Shown: positions 17,570 through 26,179, numbered from the stretch's first letter. The stretch: 64,000 bases of DNA from Brachybacterium sp042666875 (GCF_042666875.1 NZ_JBHTCX010000017.1:124001-188000), one strand, 5' to 3'. The notes: generated by a model from the sequence alone, not told the origin. Numbers and translations: made by a program.

Positions 17570-19597
17570 ATGAGCGATTTCCCCTCCCCCGCCCCGCAGC
17601 CGGTCGATCCCGCGATCGAGCCCAGCGGCGTGCCCCTGACCGAGCAGCCCCACCACGACTCCGGCCCGTCCTTCGTGCCGGGTCCGCGGGCGGGCCTCGG
17701 CCAGGAGGCCACGCTGCGGGTCTGGGTGCCTGCCGCCTATCCGGCCCGCACCCTGGCCCTGCGGTCCGTGGTGGACGGGGAGATCCTCACCGGGGACCTC
17801 ACCCCGCGTCCCGCGTCCGACGGCACCGGCACCTGGTGGGAAGCGACCCTGACCGTCGCGAACCCGGTCGTGCCCTACCGCGTCGCCGTGCTCGCCGAGC
17901 CCGGTGCCCGCACCGCCTCCGGCGCCCCGGTCCCCACCTACGCCTGGCTCACCGCCGCCGGCCTGGTGCCCTGGGACGTCTCCGACGCCACCGACTTCCG
18001 CCTGGTCGCGCACGAGCCGGCCCCGGACTGGGTGGACGACGCGATCGTCTACCAGGTCTTCCCCGACCGCTTCGCCCGCAGCTCCCGCATCCCCGAGGAC
18101 GCCGAGGGCCGCCCCGTCCCGGAGGACCTGCCCGCCTGGGCGGTGCCGATGCGCTGGGACGAGGAGCCCGCGGTGCGCGGCGACCTCACCGGCGCCCAGT
18201 ACTACGGCGGCGACCTCGACGGGATCATCGAGCGCCTGGACCACATCGCCTCCCTCGGCGCTGACACCGTCTACCTCACCCCGATCTTCCCCGCCGGCTC
18301 CGTGCACCGCTACGACGCCTCCACCTTCGAGGCGGTCGATCCGCTGCTCGGCGGCGAGGAGGCCCTGGTGCGGCTCTCGAAGGCGCTGCACGCGCGCGGT
18401 ATGCGCCTGGTGCTGGACCTGACCACCAACCACACCGGGGACACCCACGAGTGGTTCCGCGCCGCCCAGGCCGATGCCGGGAGCGAAGAGGCCGGGTACT
18501 ACCTGTTCACCGAGCACCCGGACCGCTACGTGAGCTGGCTGGACGTGCCGAGCCTGCCCAAGCTCGACCAGCGCAGCGCCGCCCTGCGCGCCCGCCTCAC
18601 ACGCGGCGAGGGCTCCGTGACCGCGCGATTCCTCGACGAGCCCGTGCTCGCCGACGGCTGGCGCATCGACGTGGCCAACATGACCGGCCGCCACGGTGCT
18701 GTGGACCTCACCCGCGAGGTGGCCCGCGAGATGCGCGGCACCCTGCGCCGAGTCCGCGCCCGCACCGGCCGGGACACCTGGCTGGTCGCCGAGCACGGCC
18801 ACGACGCCACCGGGGACCTCGACGGCGACGGCTGGCACGGCACTATGAACTACACCGGCTTCACCCGGCCCCTGTGGGCCTGGCTGGCCGAGCCCGGCAG
18901 CGCCCTGAACTGGCTGGGACTGCCCATGACGACGCCGCGGCTGCCCGGCGGTGCCGTCTCCCGCAGCCTGCGCGACTACAACGCGCAGATGCCCTGGCCC
19001 TCCCGACTCCACTCCCAGAACCAGCTCTCCAGCCACGACACGCCCCGCACCCGCACCGTGGTCGGCGAGCGCGGCCGCCAGCTCACCGCCGTCGCCGCCC
19101 TGGCGGCCCTTCCCGGGGTGCCCACCGTCTTCGCCGGGGACGAGCTCGGCGCCGAGGGCCTCACCGGGGAGCACGCCCGCACCCCGATGCCCTGGGCCGC
19201 CATCGACGCCCTCGCCGAGCAGGCGGGTGATCCCGGGGACGCCGATCTTCCGGTCGATGCCGAGGTGCTGGAGGCCACCCGCACCCTGCTGGGCCTGCGC
19301 CGCGAGCACCCGGCCCTGCGCCGCGGCGGCCTGCGCTGGCTGCACACCGGGGACGACGCCCTTGTGCTCGTGCGCACCCACCCGGACGGCGACATCATCG
19401 TGCACCTGGCCCGGGACGCCCACGATCCCGTCGCTCTGGACCTGCGGTCCCTGCCCGGCGTGACCGGTGCCCATCCCCTGGCGGCCGTCGGCGGCGCCAC
19501 CGCCGCCGCGGACGGACCGCTGCTGCACCTGCAGGCCACCGCGGCCGGCGCCACCGTGCTGGCTGCTGAAACGACCACGGAACCGACCTCTGTCTGA
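17570..19597 (+). CDS. GH13 glycosidase, cyclomaltodextrinase/neopullulanase-like
   Basis: Cytoplasmic alpha-glucan hydrolase that would trim imported maltodextrins. 675 residues: an N-terminal beta domain (about 45-150; TLRVWVPAAYPARTLAL), then the GH13 barrel from DAIVYQVFPDRFAR, with NHTGD and the catalytic residues Asp367 (GWRIDVANMTG), Glu408 (LVAEHGHD) and Asp490 (LSSHDTPRTR), and a C-terminal beta domain. The N-domain plus barrel layout is that of neopullulanase/cyclomaltodextrinase (MalZ-type). No signal peptide. Begins 13 bp after malG, in the same operon. Confidence 0.9.
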   Translation: MSDFPSPAPQPVDPAIEPSGVPLTEQPHHDSGPSFVPGPRAGLGQEATLRVWVPAAYPARTLALRSVVDGEILTGDLTPRPASDGTGTWWEATLTVANPVVPYRVAVLAEPGARTASGAPVPTYAWLTAAGLVPWDVSDATDFRLVAHEPAPDWVDDAIVYQVFPDRFARSSRIPEDAEGRPVPEDLPAWAVPMRWDEEPAVRGDLTGAQYYGGDLDGIIERLDHIASLGADTVYLTPIFPAGSVHRYDASTFEAVDPLLGGEEALVRLSKALHARGMRLVLDLTTNHTGDTHEWFRAAQADAGSEEAGYYLFTEHPDRYVSWLDVPSLPKLDQRSAALRARLTRGEGSVTARFLDEPVLADGWRIDVANMTGRHGAVDLTREVAREMRGTLRRVRARTGRDTWLVAEHGHDATGDLDGDGWHGTMNYTGFTRPLWAWLAEPGSALNWLGLPMTTPRLPGGAVSRSLRDYNAQMPWPSRLHSQNQLSSHDTPRTRTVVGERGRQLTAVAALAALPGVPTVFAGDELGAEGLTGEHARTPMPWAAIDALAEQAGDPGDADLPVDAEVLEATRTLLGLRREHPALRRGGLRWLHTGDDALVLVRTHPDGDIIVHLARDAHDPVALDLRSLPGVTGAHPLAAVGGATAAADGPLLHLQATAAGATVLAAETTTEPTSV

Positions 19598-19612
19598 GAC
19601 TCCACGAATCCT

Positions 19613-19639
19613 CCGGGCCGGCACTCCCCGTCGGCCCGG
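19613..19639 (+). other. Hairpin between the two GH13 genes
   Basis: CCGGGCCG, 11-nt loop, CGGCCCGG: an 8-bp stem in the 73-bp gap. Possible mRNA stabiliser or partial terminator. Confidence 0.45.
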
Positions 19640-19670
19640 CGCCCCGCACCGCCCCCATCGGAAGGACACC

Positions 19671-21371
19671 ATGACCACCACCTCCTCGCCCGCCCCCGCG
19701 ACCGCGCAGCCGGAGGCCGGCGCCCCCGAATGGTGGCGCGACGCCGTGGTCTACCAGGTGTATCCCCGCTCCTTCGCCGATGCGGACGGCGACGGCATGG
19801 GCGACCTGCCCGGCGTCACCTCCCGCCTGCCCTACCTGCGCGAGCTCGGCGTGGACGCCCTCTGGCTCTCGCCCTTCTACACCTCCCCGCAGCGCGACGG
19901 CGGCTACGACGTGGCCGACTACTGCGACGTGGACCCGCGCTTCGGCTCCCTCGCCGATGCCGACGAGCTCATCGCCTCCGCCCATGCGATGGGCCTGAAG
20001 GTGATCGTGGACATCGTCCCCAACCACTCCTCGAGCGAGCACGAGCTGTTCCAACAGGCACTGGCGGCCGGGCCCGGCTCCCCCGAGCGGGACATGTACG
20101 TGTTCGCCGACGGCCGGGGTGAGCACGGCGAGCTGCCGCCGAACAACTGGACCTCGATCTTCCACGGAGAGGCCTGGACCCGCGTCACCGAGGCGGACGG
20201 CACGCCCGGGCAGTGGTACCTGCACATCTTCGACACCTCCCAGCCGGACTGGAACTGGCAGAACCCGCACGTGCACGCCCTGTTCCGGGATGTGCTGCGG
20301 TTCTGGCTGGATCGCGGGGCCGACGGGTTCCGCGTGGACGTCGCCCACGGGATGGTCAAGCCCGAGGGGCTGCCGGACGCCGCCGTCAACGCCGAGGGGC
20401 TGCTGGACATCCCCGAGGGCGAGGTGCCGATCTACTTCGACAACGACGGGGTGCTGGAGATCTACCGCGAGTGGCGGCCGATCCTGGACTCCTACGAGGG
20501 CGAGCGGATGATGGTGCTGGAGGCCTGGATCCCCGAGCACCGGCTGCCGCTGTACATCGGCCCCGAGGAGGCGCACCAGTCCTTCAACTTCGGGTTCCTC
20601 CAGGCCACCTGGGGCGTGGAGACGATGCGGGCGGCGATCGAGAAGCCGCTGGCCCTGGCCGATGCCGTGGGCGCGCCCACCACCTGGGTGCTGTCCAACC
20701 ACGACGTGATCCGGCACGCCACCCGCTACGGCTTCCCGCCCGGCTACCGCTTCGGCGAGGGGCTGGGCCGCGAGGAGACGCCGGACGCGGCGCTGGGCCT
20801 GGCCCGCGCCCGCGCGGCGACGCTGCTGATGCTGTCCCTGCCAGGCGCCGCCTACCTGTACCAGGGCGAGGAGCTGGGCCTGCCGGAGGTCGCGGAGATC
20901 CCCGACGCGCTGCGCGAGGACCCCGCCCATCTTCGGGCCGGGGTGCCCGGCCGTGACGGCTGCCGCGTGCCGCTGCCCTGGCGGGCGGACGCCCCGGCGC
21001 ACGGCTTCTCCCCCACCGGCGAGAGCTGGCTGCCGCAGCCGGAGGAGTTCGGGGCGCTGGCGGCGGATGCGCAGGAGGGCGTGCCCGGGTCGACGCTGGA
21101 GATGTACCGCGCCGCGATCGCGCTGCGCAGGGAGCACGGCCTGGGCCGCCCGGACGCCCCGGTGGAGTTCCTCGAGGACCTGCCCGAGGGCCTGCTGGGC
21201 CTGGTCCGCGACGAGGTGGTGGTGCTGGTGAACACCTCGGAGCAGGAGCTGCCCCTGCCCGACGGACCGGACGGCCTCGACCTCGCGGACGCGGAGGTGC
21301 TGGTCGGCTCCGCCGAGCCCGTGCCCGGCCGGCTCCCGGCCGACGCCGCCGTGTGGCTGCGTCGGCGCTGA
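19671..21371 (+). CDS. GH13 alpha-glucosidase (oligo-1,4/1,6-glucosidase type)
   Basis: Releases glucose from the non-reducing end of maltose or isomaltose-type oligosaccharides. 566 residues. Opens with WWRDAVVYQVYPRSFADADGDGMGD, the signature of the oligo-1,6-glucosidase/alpha-glucosidase subfamily, then DIVPNHSS. The catalytic triad is Asp223 (GFRVDVAHGM), Glu284 (MVLEAWIP) and Asp345 (SNHDVIRH). C-terminal beta domain ends AAVWLRRR. ATG 19671 follows GGAAGG. Last gene of the maltodextrin operon: importer, debranching/ring-opening enzyme and final glucosidase together. Confidence 0.93.
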   Translation: MTTTSSPAPATAQPEAGAPEWWRDAVVYQVYPRSFADADGDGMGDLPGVTSRLPYLRELGVDALWLSPFYTSPQRDGGYDVADYCDVDPRFGSLADADELIASAHAMGLKVIVDIVPNHSSSEHELFQQALAAGPGSPERDMYVFADGRGEHGELPPNNWTSIFHGEAWTRVTEADGTPGQWYLHIFDTSQPDWNWQNPHVHALFRDVLRFWLDRGADGFRVDVAHGMVKPEGLPDAAVNAEGLLDIPEGEVPIYFDNDGVLEIYREWRPILDSYEGERMMVLEAWIPEHRLPLYIGPEEAHQSFNFGFLQATWGVETMRAAIEKPLALADAVGAPTTWVLSNHDVIRHATRYGFPPGYRFGEGLGREETPDAALGLARARAATLLMLSLPGAAYLYQGEELGLPEVAEIPDALREDPAHLRAGVPGRDGCRVPLPWRADAPAHGFSPTGESWLPQPEEFGALAADAQEGVPGSTLEMYRAAIALRREHGLGRPDAPVEFLEDLPEGLLGLVRDEVVVLVNTSEQELPLPDGPDGLDLADAEVLVGSAEPVPGRLPADAAVWLRRR

Positions 21372-21446
21372 GCCGCCGCTGCGCCGGGGAGGAGCAGCAC
21401 TGACGCCGCCGGCTGGTCGCTGGTGAGTCGCGGTGCTCACGTCCGG

Positions 21447-21471
21447 CCGCGCAGGGCCCGTCCCTGCGCGG
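21447..21471 (+). terminator. Hairpin after the maltodextrin operon
   Basis: CCGCGCAGGG, 5-nt loop, CCCTGCGCGG: a perfect 10-bp stem 75 nt after the glucosidase stop and 20 nt before the next gene's -10 element. Probably ends the mal operon transcript, though there is no U-tract. Confidence 0.6.
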
Positions 21472-21490
21472 CGGGAGCCCGCCTCCCCGC

Positions 21491-21496
21491 TAGGAT
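21491..21496 (+). promoter_or_regulatory. -10 element of the ATP-grasp pair, leaderless start
   Basis: TAGGAT followed by 7 nt and the ATG at 21504. Confidence 0.55.
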
Positions 21497-21503
21497 CGCG
21501 CTC

Positions 21504-22763
21504 ATGCGCTCGCCCTCCGCCCCGGTCGACCCCGGGTTCGACGTCGTCGTGCTCGGGGCCGGCCTGAACTCCCTGAACCTCACGATCGCCTTCCACGCCC
21601 AGTACGGGATGCGCTGCACCACCGTGGTGCGCACCCCGGTGGCGATGAACGAGCGCACGGTCACGACGGACCTCGTCACCCTCGGCGCCGACGCGAGCGA
21701 CGAGGACCTGCGCGATGCGCTGATCGACCTGGCCGCCCAGCGCCCCGCCGGCCGGCCGGCGCTGCTGCTGACCAACGCGGACTCCCTCATCGAGCTGATC
21801 GATCGCTTCCGCGCCGATCTGGAGCCGCACTACCTGCTCGCGCAGGTCGACGCCCTGCTGCTGTCGCGCCTGGCGGACAAGGCCGAGTTCGCGGAGATCT
21901 GCGAGGAGCTCGGCATCGACACGGTCCCCACCGTCATCGTCGACTTCTCCCGGGCCGGGGAGCAGAACTGGAACGGGCACGAGGAGCTGCCCTGGTCCTA
22001 TCCCGTGGTCGGCAAGGCCGCGAACACCGCCGAGTACCACCACGTCGACTTCCCCGGGAAGAAGAAGGTGTTCTTCCTCGAGTCCGCGGAGGAGCAGCAG
22101 GCCCTCGTGCGGTCCCTGCGGGAGGCCGGCTTCACCGGGCGCTTCCTGTTCCAGGAGCTGATCGAGGGGGACGACACCGCGCAGCGCTCGATCACCGCCT
22201 ACCGCTCCAGCCGCGGCAAGGTCACCCTGCTCTGCGCCGCCCAGGTGCTGCTGGGCGAGCACACGCCCGATGCCCTGGGCCGGCCCGCCGCCATGGTCAC
22301 CGGCGACTTCCCGTCCCTGACCGCCGCCGCGGAGAGGTTCCTCGACGCGGTGGACTACGTCGGCTTCGCGAACTTCGATGTGAAGGTCGACCCGCGCACC
22401 GGCCGCGAGTGCTTCTTCGAGATCAACCCGCGCATCGGCCGCAACAACTACTACGTCACCGCAGCCGGGGAATCCGTGGCCCGGCACGTCGTCGAGGATC
22501 GCGTCCACGGCCGGGACCTCGAGCAGGTCGTGGTCACCGACACCGTTGTGTACTCGATCCTGCCGGTGCGCCTGGTGCTGCGCTACCTGCGCGATCCCGC
22601 ACTGCGGGACCGGATCCGCCGCGTGGCGCGCACCTCCCTGCGCAACCCCTTCCGGTACGGTCCTGAAGGTCTGTGGATGCGCGCCTACTCCGTGCTCTCG
22701 GGCCTGAACTTCGTGCGCAAGTTCCGCGCCGTGTACCCGCGGCCCACCGACACCGGATTCTGA
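21504..22763 (+). CDS. ATP-grasp ligase, D-aspartate-ligase-like (paralogue 1)
   Basis: 419-residue ATP-grasp enzyme that would couple ATP hydrolysis to amide-bond formation between a carboxylate and an amine. An N-terminal Rossmann-like part (VVVLGAGLNSLNLTIAFHAQYG) precedes the ATP-grasp core: SYPVVGKAANTAEYHHVDF, GKKKVFFLES, FLFQELIEGDDTAQRS, VGFANFDVKVDPRTG and the metal/ATP motif CFFEINPRIGRNNYYVTAAG. The order and spacing match the D-aspartate ligase (Aslfm) group that adds a D-amino acid to peptidoglycan precursors. Substrate is inferred. Clearly paralogous to the next gene, 22 bp downstream; both end YPRP-x-x-x-GF. Confidence 0.8.
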   Translation: MRSPSAPVDPGFDVVVLGAGLNSLNLTIAFHAQYGMRCTTVVRTPVAMNERTVTTDLVTLGADASDEDLRDALIDLAAQRPAGRPALLLTNADSLIELIDRFRADLEPHYLLAQVDALLLSRLADKAEFAEICEELGIDTVPTVIVDFSRAGEQNWNGHEELPWSYPVVGKAANTAEYHHVDFPGKKKVFFLESAEEQQALVRSLREAGFTGRFLFQELIEGDDTAQRSITAYRSSRGKVTLLCAAQVLLGEHTPDALGRPAAMVTGDFPSLTAAAERFLDAVDYVGFANFDVKVDPRTGRECFFEINPRIGRNNYYVTAAGESVARHVVEDRVHGRDLEQVVVTDTVVYSILPVRLVLRYLRDPALRDRIRRVARTSLRNPFRYGPEGLWMRAYSVLSGLNFVRKFRAVYPRPTDTGF

Positions 22764-22785
22764 TCCTGGGAAGGACCCCGCCCCG

Positions 22786-24060
22786 ATGCCCGACACCCCC
22801 GCCCGCCCCTTCGCCGTCGATCCCGCACCCGGGATCGACCTGGTGCTGCTGGGCGGTGACATCGGCATCTACGCGCTGGCCCGCGCCTTCCACGAGGAGT
22901 ACGGGATCCGGGCCACCGTGGTGACCCGCAAGGTCGTGGGCCCCGTCGCGGATTCCTCCATCCTGGAGACCGTCGAGGTCGGGATGTCCGCGAGCGAGGA
23001 CGAGCTGATCCGGGCCCTGCTCGAGGTCGGGTCCGGCAAGGCCTCCGGGCCGGCCGGGCACCGCCCGATCCTGCTGGCCAATGCCGACTTCCTGGTCTCG
23101 TTGCTGGCCGCCCACCGCGACCGCCTGAGCCAGTACTTCCATCTCCCCCTGCTCGCTGACGACGTGCTGGCCACGGTGGCCGACAAGGCGGCCTTCAGCG
23201 AGGTCTGCGAGCAGATCGGGGTGCCCACGCCGCGCACCGTCGTGCTCGATTTCGCCGGCGGCTCCACCCCGGAGGTTCCCGAGCTCGATCTCGGCTGGCC
23301 CGTGGTCGCCAAGGCCTCCCGCTCCTCGGCGTACAACGCGGTCTCCTTCCCGGGCAAGCGCAAGGTCTTCGAGCTCCACGACCGCGCCCAGCTCCTCGAC
23401 CTGGTCGGCCGGCTCAGCGCCGCCGGGTACACCGACCGCTTCGTGGTCCAGGAGATGATCCCGGGCGATGACACGTCCATGCTGTCGGTGACCGCGTACG
23501 TCGACACCCGCGGGAAGGTGACGCTGCTGGGTGGGGCGCAGGTGCTGCTGGAGGAGCACACACCCATCGCCCAGGGGAACCCGGCGGCGATGTACACCAC
23601 CGACCTGCCCGACGTGCTCGAGCAGTCCGTGCGCTTCCTCGAGCACACCGGCTACCGCGGCTATGCGAACTTCGATGTCAAGATCGATCCGCGCGATGGC
23701 ATCGCCAAGTTCTTCGAGGTCAATCCCCGCATCGGTCGCAACAACTACTACATGACCGCGGCCGGCGCGAATGTCGCCGTGCCCGTCGTCGCCGATCTGG
23801 TCGAGGACCGCGAGGCGGAGCGGATGGTCCCGCAGCAGGAGATCCTCTACTCGATCGTGCCCTGGATGCTGCTGCGCCGGTACATCATCGATCCGGACCT
23901 GCGCGCGCGGGTGCGGGAGATCGGTCGGCGCTGCACCGTCCACCCGCTGTCCTACGGCCCGGAGGGCCCGCGGCGCCGCGCCTACGTCCTCGCCGCCCAG
24001 GCGAACCAGGTCAAGAAGTTCCTCCAGCACTACCCGCGACCGTCGGCCGACGGATTCTGA
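22786..24060 (+). CDS. ATP-grasp ligase, D-aspartate-ligase-like (paralogue 2)
   Basis: 424 residues, same architecture as the preceding gene: N-terminal IDLVLLGGDIGIYALARAFH, then GWPVVAKASRSSAYNAVSF, GKRKVFELHD, FVVQEMIPGDDTSMLSV, RGYANFDVKIDPRDG and FFEVNPRIGRNNYYMTAAG. The two proteins are diverged but collinear, consistent with an old tandem duplication and separate substrates. Start ATG 22786 behind GGGAAGG. A two-step bridge, each ligase adding one acidic D-amino acid to meso-diaminopimelate, is the hypothesis that best fits Brachybacterium-type peptidoglycan. The ligase fold is strong; the substrate is inference. Confidence 0.8.
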   Translation: MPDTPARPFAVDPAPGIDLVLLGGDIGIYALARAFHEEYGIRATVVTRKVVGPVADSSILETVEVGMSASEDELIRALLEVGSGKASGPAGHRPILLANADFLVSLLAAHRDRLSQYFHLPLLADDVLATVADKAAFSEVCEQIGVPTPRTVVLDFAGGSTPEVPELDLGWPVVAKASRSSAYNAVSFPGKRKVFELHDRAQLLDLVGRLSAAGYTDRFVVQEMIPGDDTSMLSVTAYVDTRGKVTLLGGAQVLLEEHTPIAQGNPAAMYTTDLPDVLEQSVRFLEHTGYRGYANFDVKIDPRDGIAKFFEVNPRIGRNNYYMTAAGANVAVPVVADLVEDREAERMVPQQEILYSIVPWMLLRRYIIDPDLRARVREIGRRCTVHPLSYGPEGPRRRAYVLAAQANQVKKFLQHYPRPSADGF

Positions 24061-24092
24061 GCCGGACGCCCCCACCGACGGCGGCGCGGGCA

Positions 24093-24128
24093 GAGCGGTC
24101 GGCCGAGCGGTCGGCCGAGCGGTAGGCC
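24093..24128 (+). repeat. Three tandem 12-bp repeats
   Basis: GAGCGGTCGGCC twice, then GAGCGGTAGGCC, in the gap between the second ATP-grasp gene and the YbhB-like gene. No function apparent. Confidence 0.85.
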
Positions 24129-24165
24129 GGGCCGCCGGCCGGTCGACAGCGCGGCCGCACCTGCT

Positions 24166-24171
24166 TACGCT
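24166..24171 (+). promoter_or_regulatory. -10 element, leaderless start
   Basis: TACGCT followed by 7 nt and the ATG at 24179. Confidence 0.5.
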
Positions 24172-24178
24172 GGCAGGC

Positions 24179-24661
24179 ATGAGCGAGAACACCTTCACCG
24201 TGACCTCGAACGCGACCCCGGACGGCACCGAGGTGGCTCCCCAGCAGCTGGTGGAGAACCTCGGCGGGCAGAACCTCTCTCCCGACCTGACCTGGTCGGG
24301 CGCCCCCGAGGGGACCCGCTCGTTCGCGGTGACGCTGTTCGACCCGGACGCCCCCACCGGTTCCGGCTTCTGGCACTGGATCGCGTGGGACATCCCTGCC
24401 ACCACGACCTCGCTGCCCCTCGGCGTCCCCCGCGAGGAGCCCTCCCTGCAGCAGGGCGTCAACGACTTCGGCAACCGCGGGTACGACGGTCCCGAGCCGC
24501 CCGCCGGACCGCCGCACCGCTACACCTTCACGGTCCACGCCCTGCCGGTCGAGACGCTGGGTGTGGACCCCGACGGCCCGCACATCAGGGCCCGGTTCGC
24601 GATCTTCAGCCAGCAGCTGGCCTCCACCTCGCTCACCGCGCATTACCAGGTTACGAACTGA
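24179..24661 (+). CDS. YbhB/YbcL family (PEBP-like) protein
   Basis: 160-residue protein of the phosphatidylethanolamine-binding/Raf-kinase-inhibitor fold. The two conserved ligand-pocket segments are visible: FAVTLFDPDAPTGSGFWHW (the DPDAP and HW motif) and the GPPHRYTFTVHAL strand. No signal peptide, so cytoplasmic. The bacterial members have no well-established role. Own leaderless promoter; unrelated to the ligases upstream. Confidence 0.92.
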   Translation: MSENTFTVTSNATPDGTEVAPQQLVENLGGQNLSPDLTWSGAPEGTRSFAVTLFDPDAPTGSGFWHWIAWDIPATTTSLPLGVPREEPSLQQGVNDFGNRGYDGPEPPAGPPHRYTFTVHALPVETLGVDPDGPHIRARFAIFSQQLASTSLTAHYQVTN

Positions 24662-24727
24662 CGCACCAGGGGGAAACACTCCGCGACGGCTCGGGCGTGC
24701 CCCGTCGTGGTCGAAGATCGCCGCCCG

Positions 24728-24733
24728 TAGGCT
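24728..24733 (+). promoter_or_regulatory. -10 element for the glycolipid-type operon
   Basis: TAGGCT followed by 6 nt and an ATG at 24740. Either that ATG is a leaderless start, or transcription begins here with a 114-nt leader before the GTG at 24854. Confidence 0.5.
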
Positions 24734-24739
24734 CGAACC

Positions 24740-26179
24740 ATGAGGTCGAGGACATCCCACGGTGAGTGGACGAGGCAGATATCAGACCGGAGTCTGACCC
24801 CGTTCATCCGCTCGACGGACGACGGAGACGCCTCCGAGTGCGAAGGTCGAGGGGTGAACGTGATCCAGATGCGCCCCGCCGACCGGGCGGCCACCGCCCG
24901 GACCGCCGCCGAGCGGACCGGGGGCGAGCGCCGCGGCGGCGAGCGTGCCGGCGGTGAACGCACCGGCGGCGAGCAGCGACCGCTGCGGGTGCTGCTGACC
25001 ACCGACTGGTGGGAGCCGGTCGTCAACGGCGTCGTCGCCTCCGTCGCCACTCTGCGCCGGGAACTGATCGCGCTGGGCTGCGACGTCCGCGTCCTCACCC
25101 TCTCCCAGGGGATCCGCACCCGCAGCGAGCCCGGCGTCTACCGCATCGGCTCGGTCTCCGCGGCCATGTTCTACGACCGGGCGCGGATCGGCATGCCGGC
25201 CAGCCGTCGAGTCCTGCGGGACATTCTGCGCTGGCGGCCGGATGTGATCCATTCCCACTGCGAGTTCTCCACCCATGTGTGGGCCCGCCGGATCGCCCGC
25301 ACCCTCTCGGTGCCGCTGATCCACACGTACCACACCATCTACGAGGACTACACGCACTACTACTCCCCCAGCCGCACCGTCGGCCGCAAAGTGGTCGCGA
25401 CCTTCTCGCGGCGCGTGCTCTCGGGCACCGACGCCGTCGTCGTCCCCACCGCCAAGGTCGCCGCGCTGCTGAGCGGGTACGGGGTGCGCCGGCCGGTCCA
25501 CGTCGTCCCCACGGGGCTGGATCTGGAGCGTTTCCGACCGGCCGCCTCCGAGGCCGAGCGGGCCGACACCGCCGCCCTGCGCTCCCGGCTGGGCATCGGC
25601 GCGGACCAGAAGGTGCTGGTCTCGGTGTGCCGCCTGGCCAAGGAGAAGAACCTCGACGAGGTCCTGGACATGGTCGCGGCCGCCGATCGCAGCGACGTGG
25701 TCCTGGTGCTGGTGGGCGAGGGCCCCTATCGCGAGGAGCTCGAGGAGCGCGCGCGGCAGCTGGGCATCGCCGATCGCGTCGTGTTCACGGGCGTGGTCGA
25801 GCCCGCCGAGGTCCAGCGCTGGTACCGCGTCGGCGACGTGTTCGTCAGCGCCTCCCTGAGCGAGACCCAGGGCCTGACCTTCATCGAAGCCCTCGCCAGC
25901 GGCCTGCCGCTCCTGTGCCACCGGGACCCGTCGCTGGCCAGCGTGGTCCTCGACGGCCGCACCGGCCACCAGTACGAGACCGCGGCGGAGTTCACTCAGC
26001 ACCTCTCGGCACTGCTGGATGACCCGCGCACGCGCCGCGAGATGGCTGCCGCCGCGGTCGACCACGCCGCGGCCACCTTCGGGGCCCGCCGGTTCGGCCG
26101 CTCCGTGCTCGAGGTGTATCAGCAGACCCTGCTGCGTCACTCCCCGCGCGTCATCACCCGGATGGCGGCCGTGGCATGA
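24740..26179 (+). CDS. Glycosyltransferase family 4, diacylglycerol-glucosyltransferase-like
   Basis: GT4 (GT-B fold) enzyme. After a disordered N-terminus it reads LRVLLTTDWWEPVVNGVV, then IHSHCEFSTHVWARRIAR and LIHTYHTIYEDYTHYY, the last typical of 1,2-diacylglycerol 3-glucosyltransferases; the nucleotide-sugar motif is SLSETQGLTFIEALASGLP. 479 residues from ATG 24740. A GTG at 24854 with AAGG upstream would give 441 residues and drops a 38-residue leader with no family support. Residues about 60-78 are GGER-type repeats. Its stop overlaps the DedA gene (ATGA). Likely makes the first sugar-lipid bond of a membrane glycolipid; sugar unknown. Confidence 0.87.
   Translation: MRSRTSHGEWTRQISDRSLTPFIRSTDDGDASECEGRGVNVIQMRPADRAATARTAAERTGGERRGGERAGGERTGGEQRPLRVLLTTDWWEPVVNGVVASVATLRRELIALGCDVRVLTLSQGIRTRSEPGVYRIGSVSAAMFYDRARIGMPASRRVLRDILRWRPDVIHSHCEFSTHVWARRIARTLSVPLIHTYHTIYEDYTHYYSPSRTVGRKVVATFSRRVLSGTDAVVVPTAKVAALLSGYGVRRPVHVVPTGLDLERFRPAASEAERADTAALRSRLGIGADQKVLVSVCRLAKEKNLDEVLDMVAAADRSDVVLVLVGEGPYREELEERARQLGIADRVVFTGVVEPAEVQRWYRVGDVFVSASLSETQGLTFIEALASGLPLLCHRDPSLASVVLDGRTGHQYETAAEFTQHLSALLDDPRTRREMAAAAVDHAAATFGARRFGRSVLEVYQQTLLRHSPRVITRMAAVA
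24782..24797 (+). promoter_or_regulatory. Hairpin/palindrome near the 5' end of the GT4 transcript
   Basis: TCAGAC, 4-nt loop, GTCTGA. It lies between the two candidate starts of the glycosyltransferase, so if the GTG at 24854 is used this is a leader hairpin. Confidence 0.4.

Noticed and set aside
19395..22868. 1157-codon open frame on the minus strand
   Set aside because: It runs antisense to two glycosidases and an ATP-grasp gene with clear catalytic motifs; its composition (Gly, Ala, Val, Arg, Gln-rich) is typical of shadow frames.
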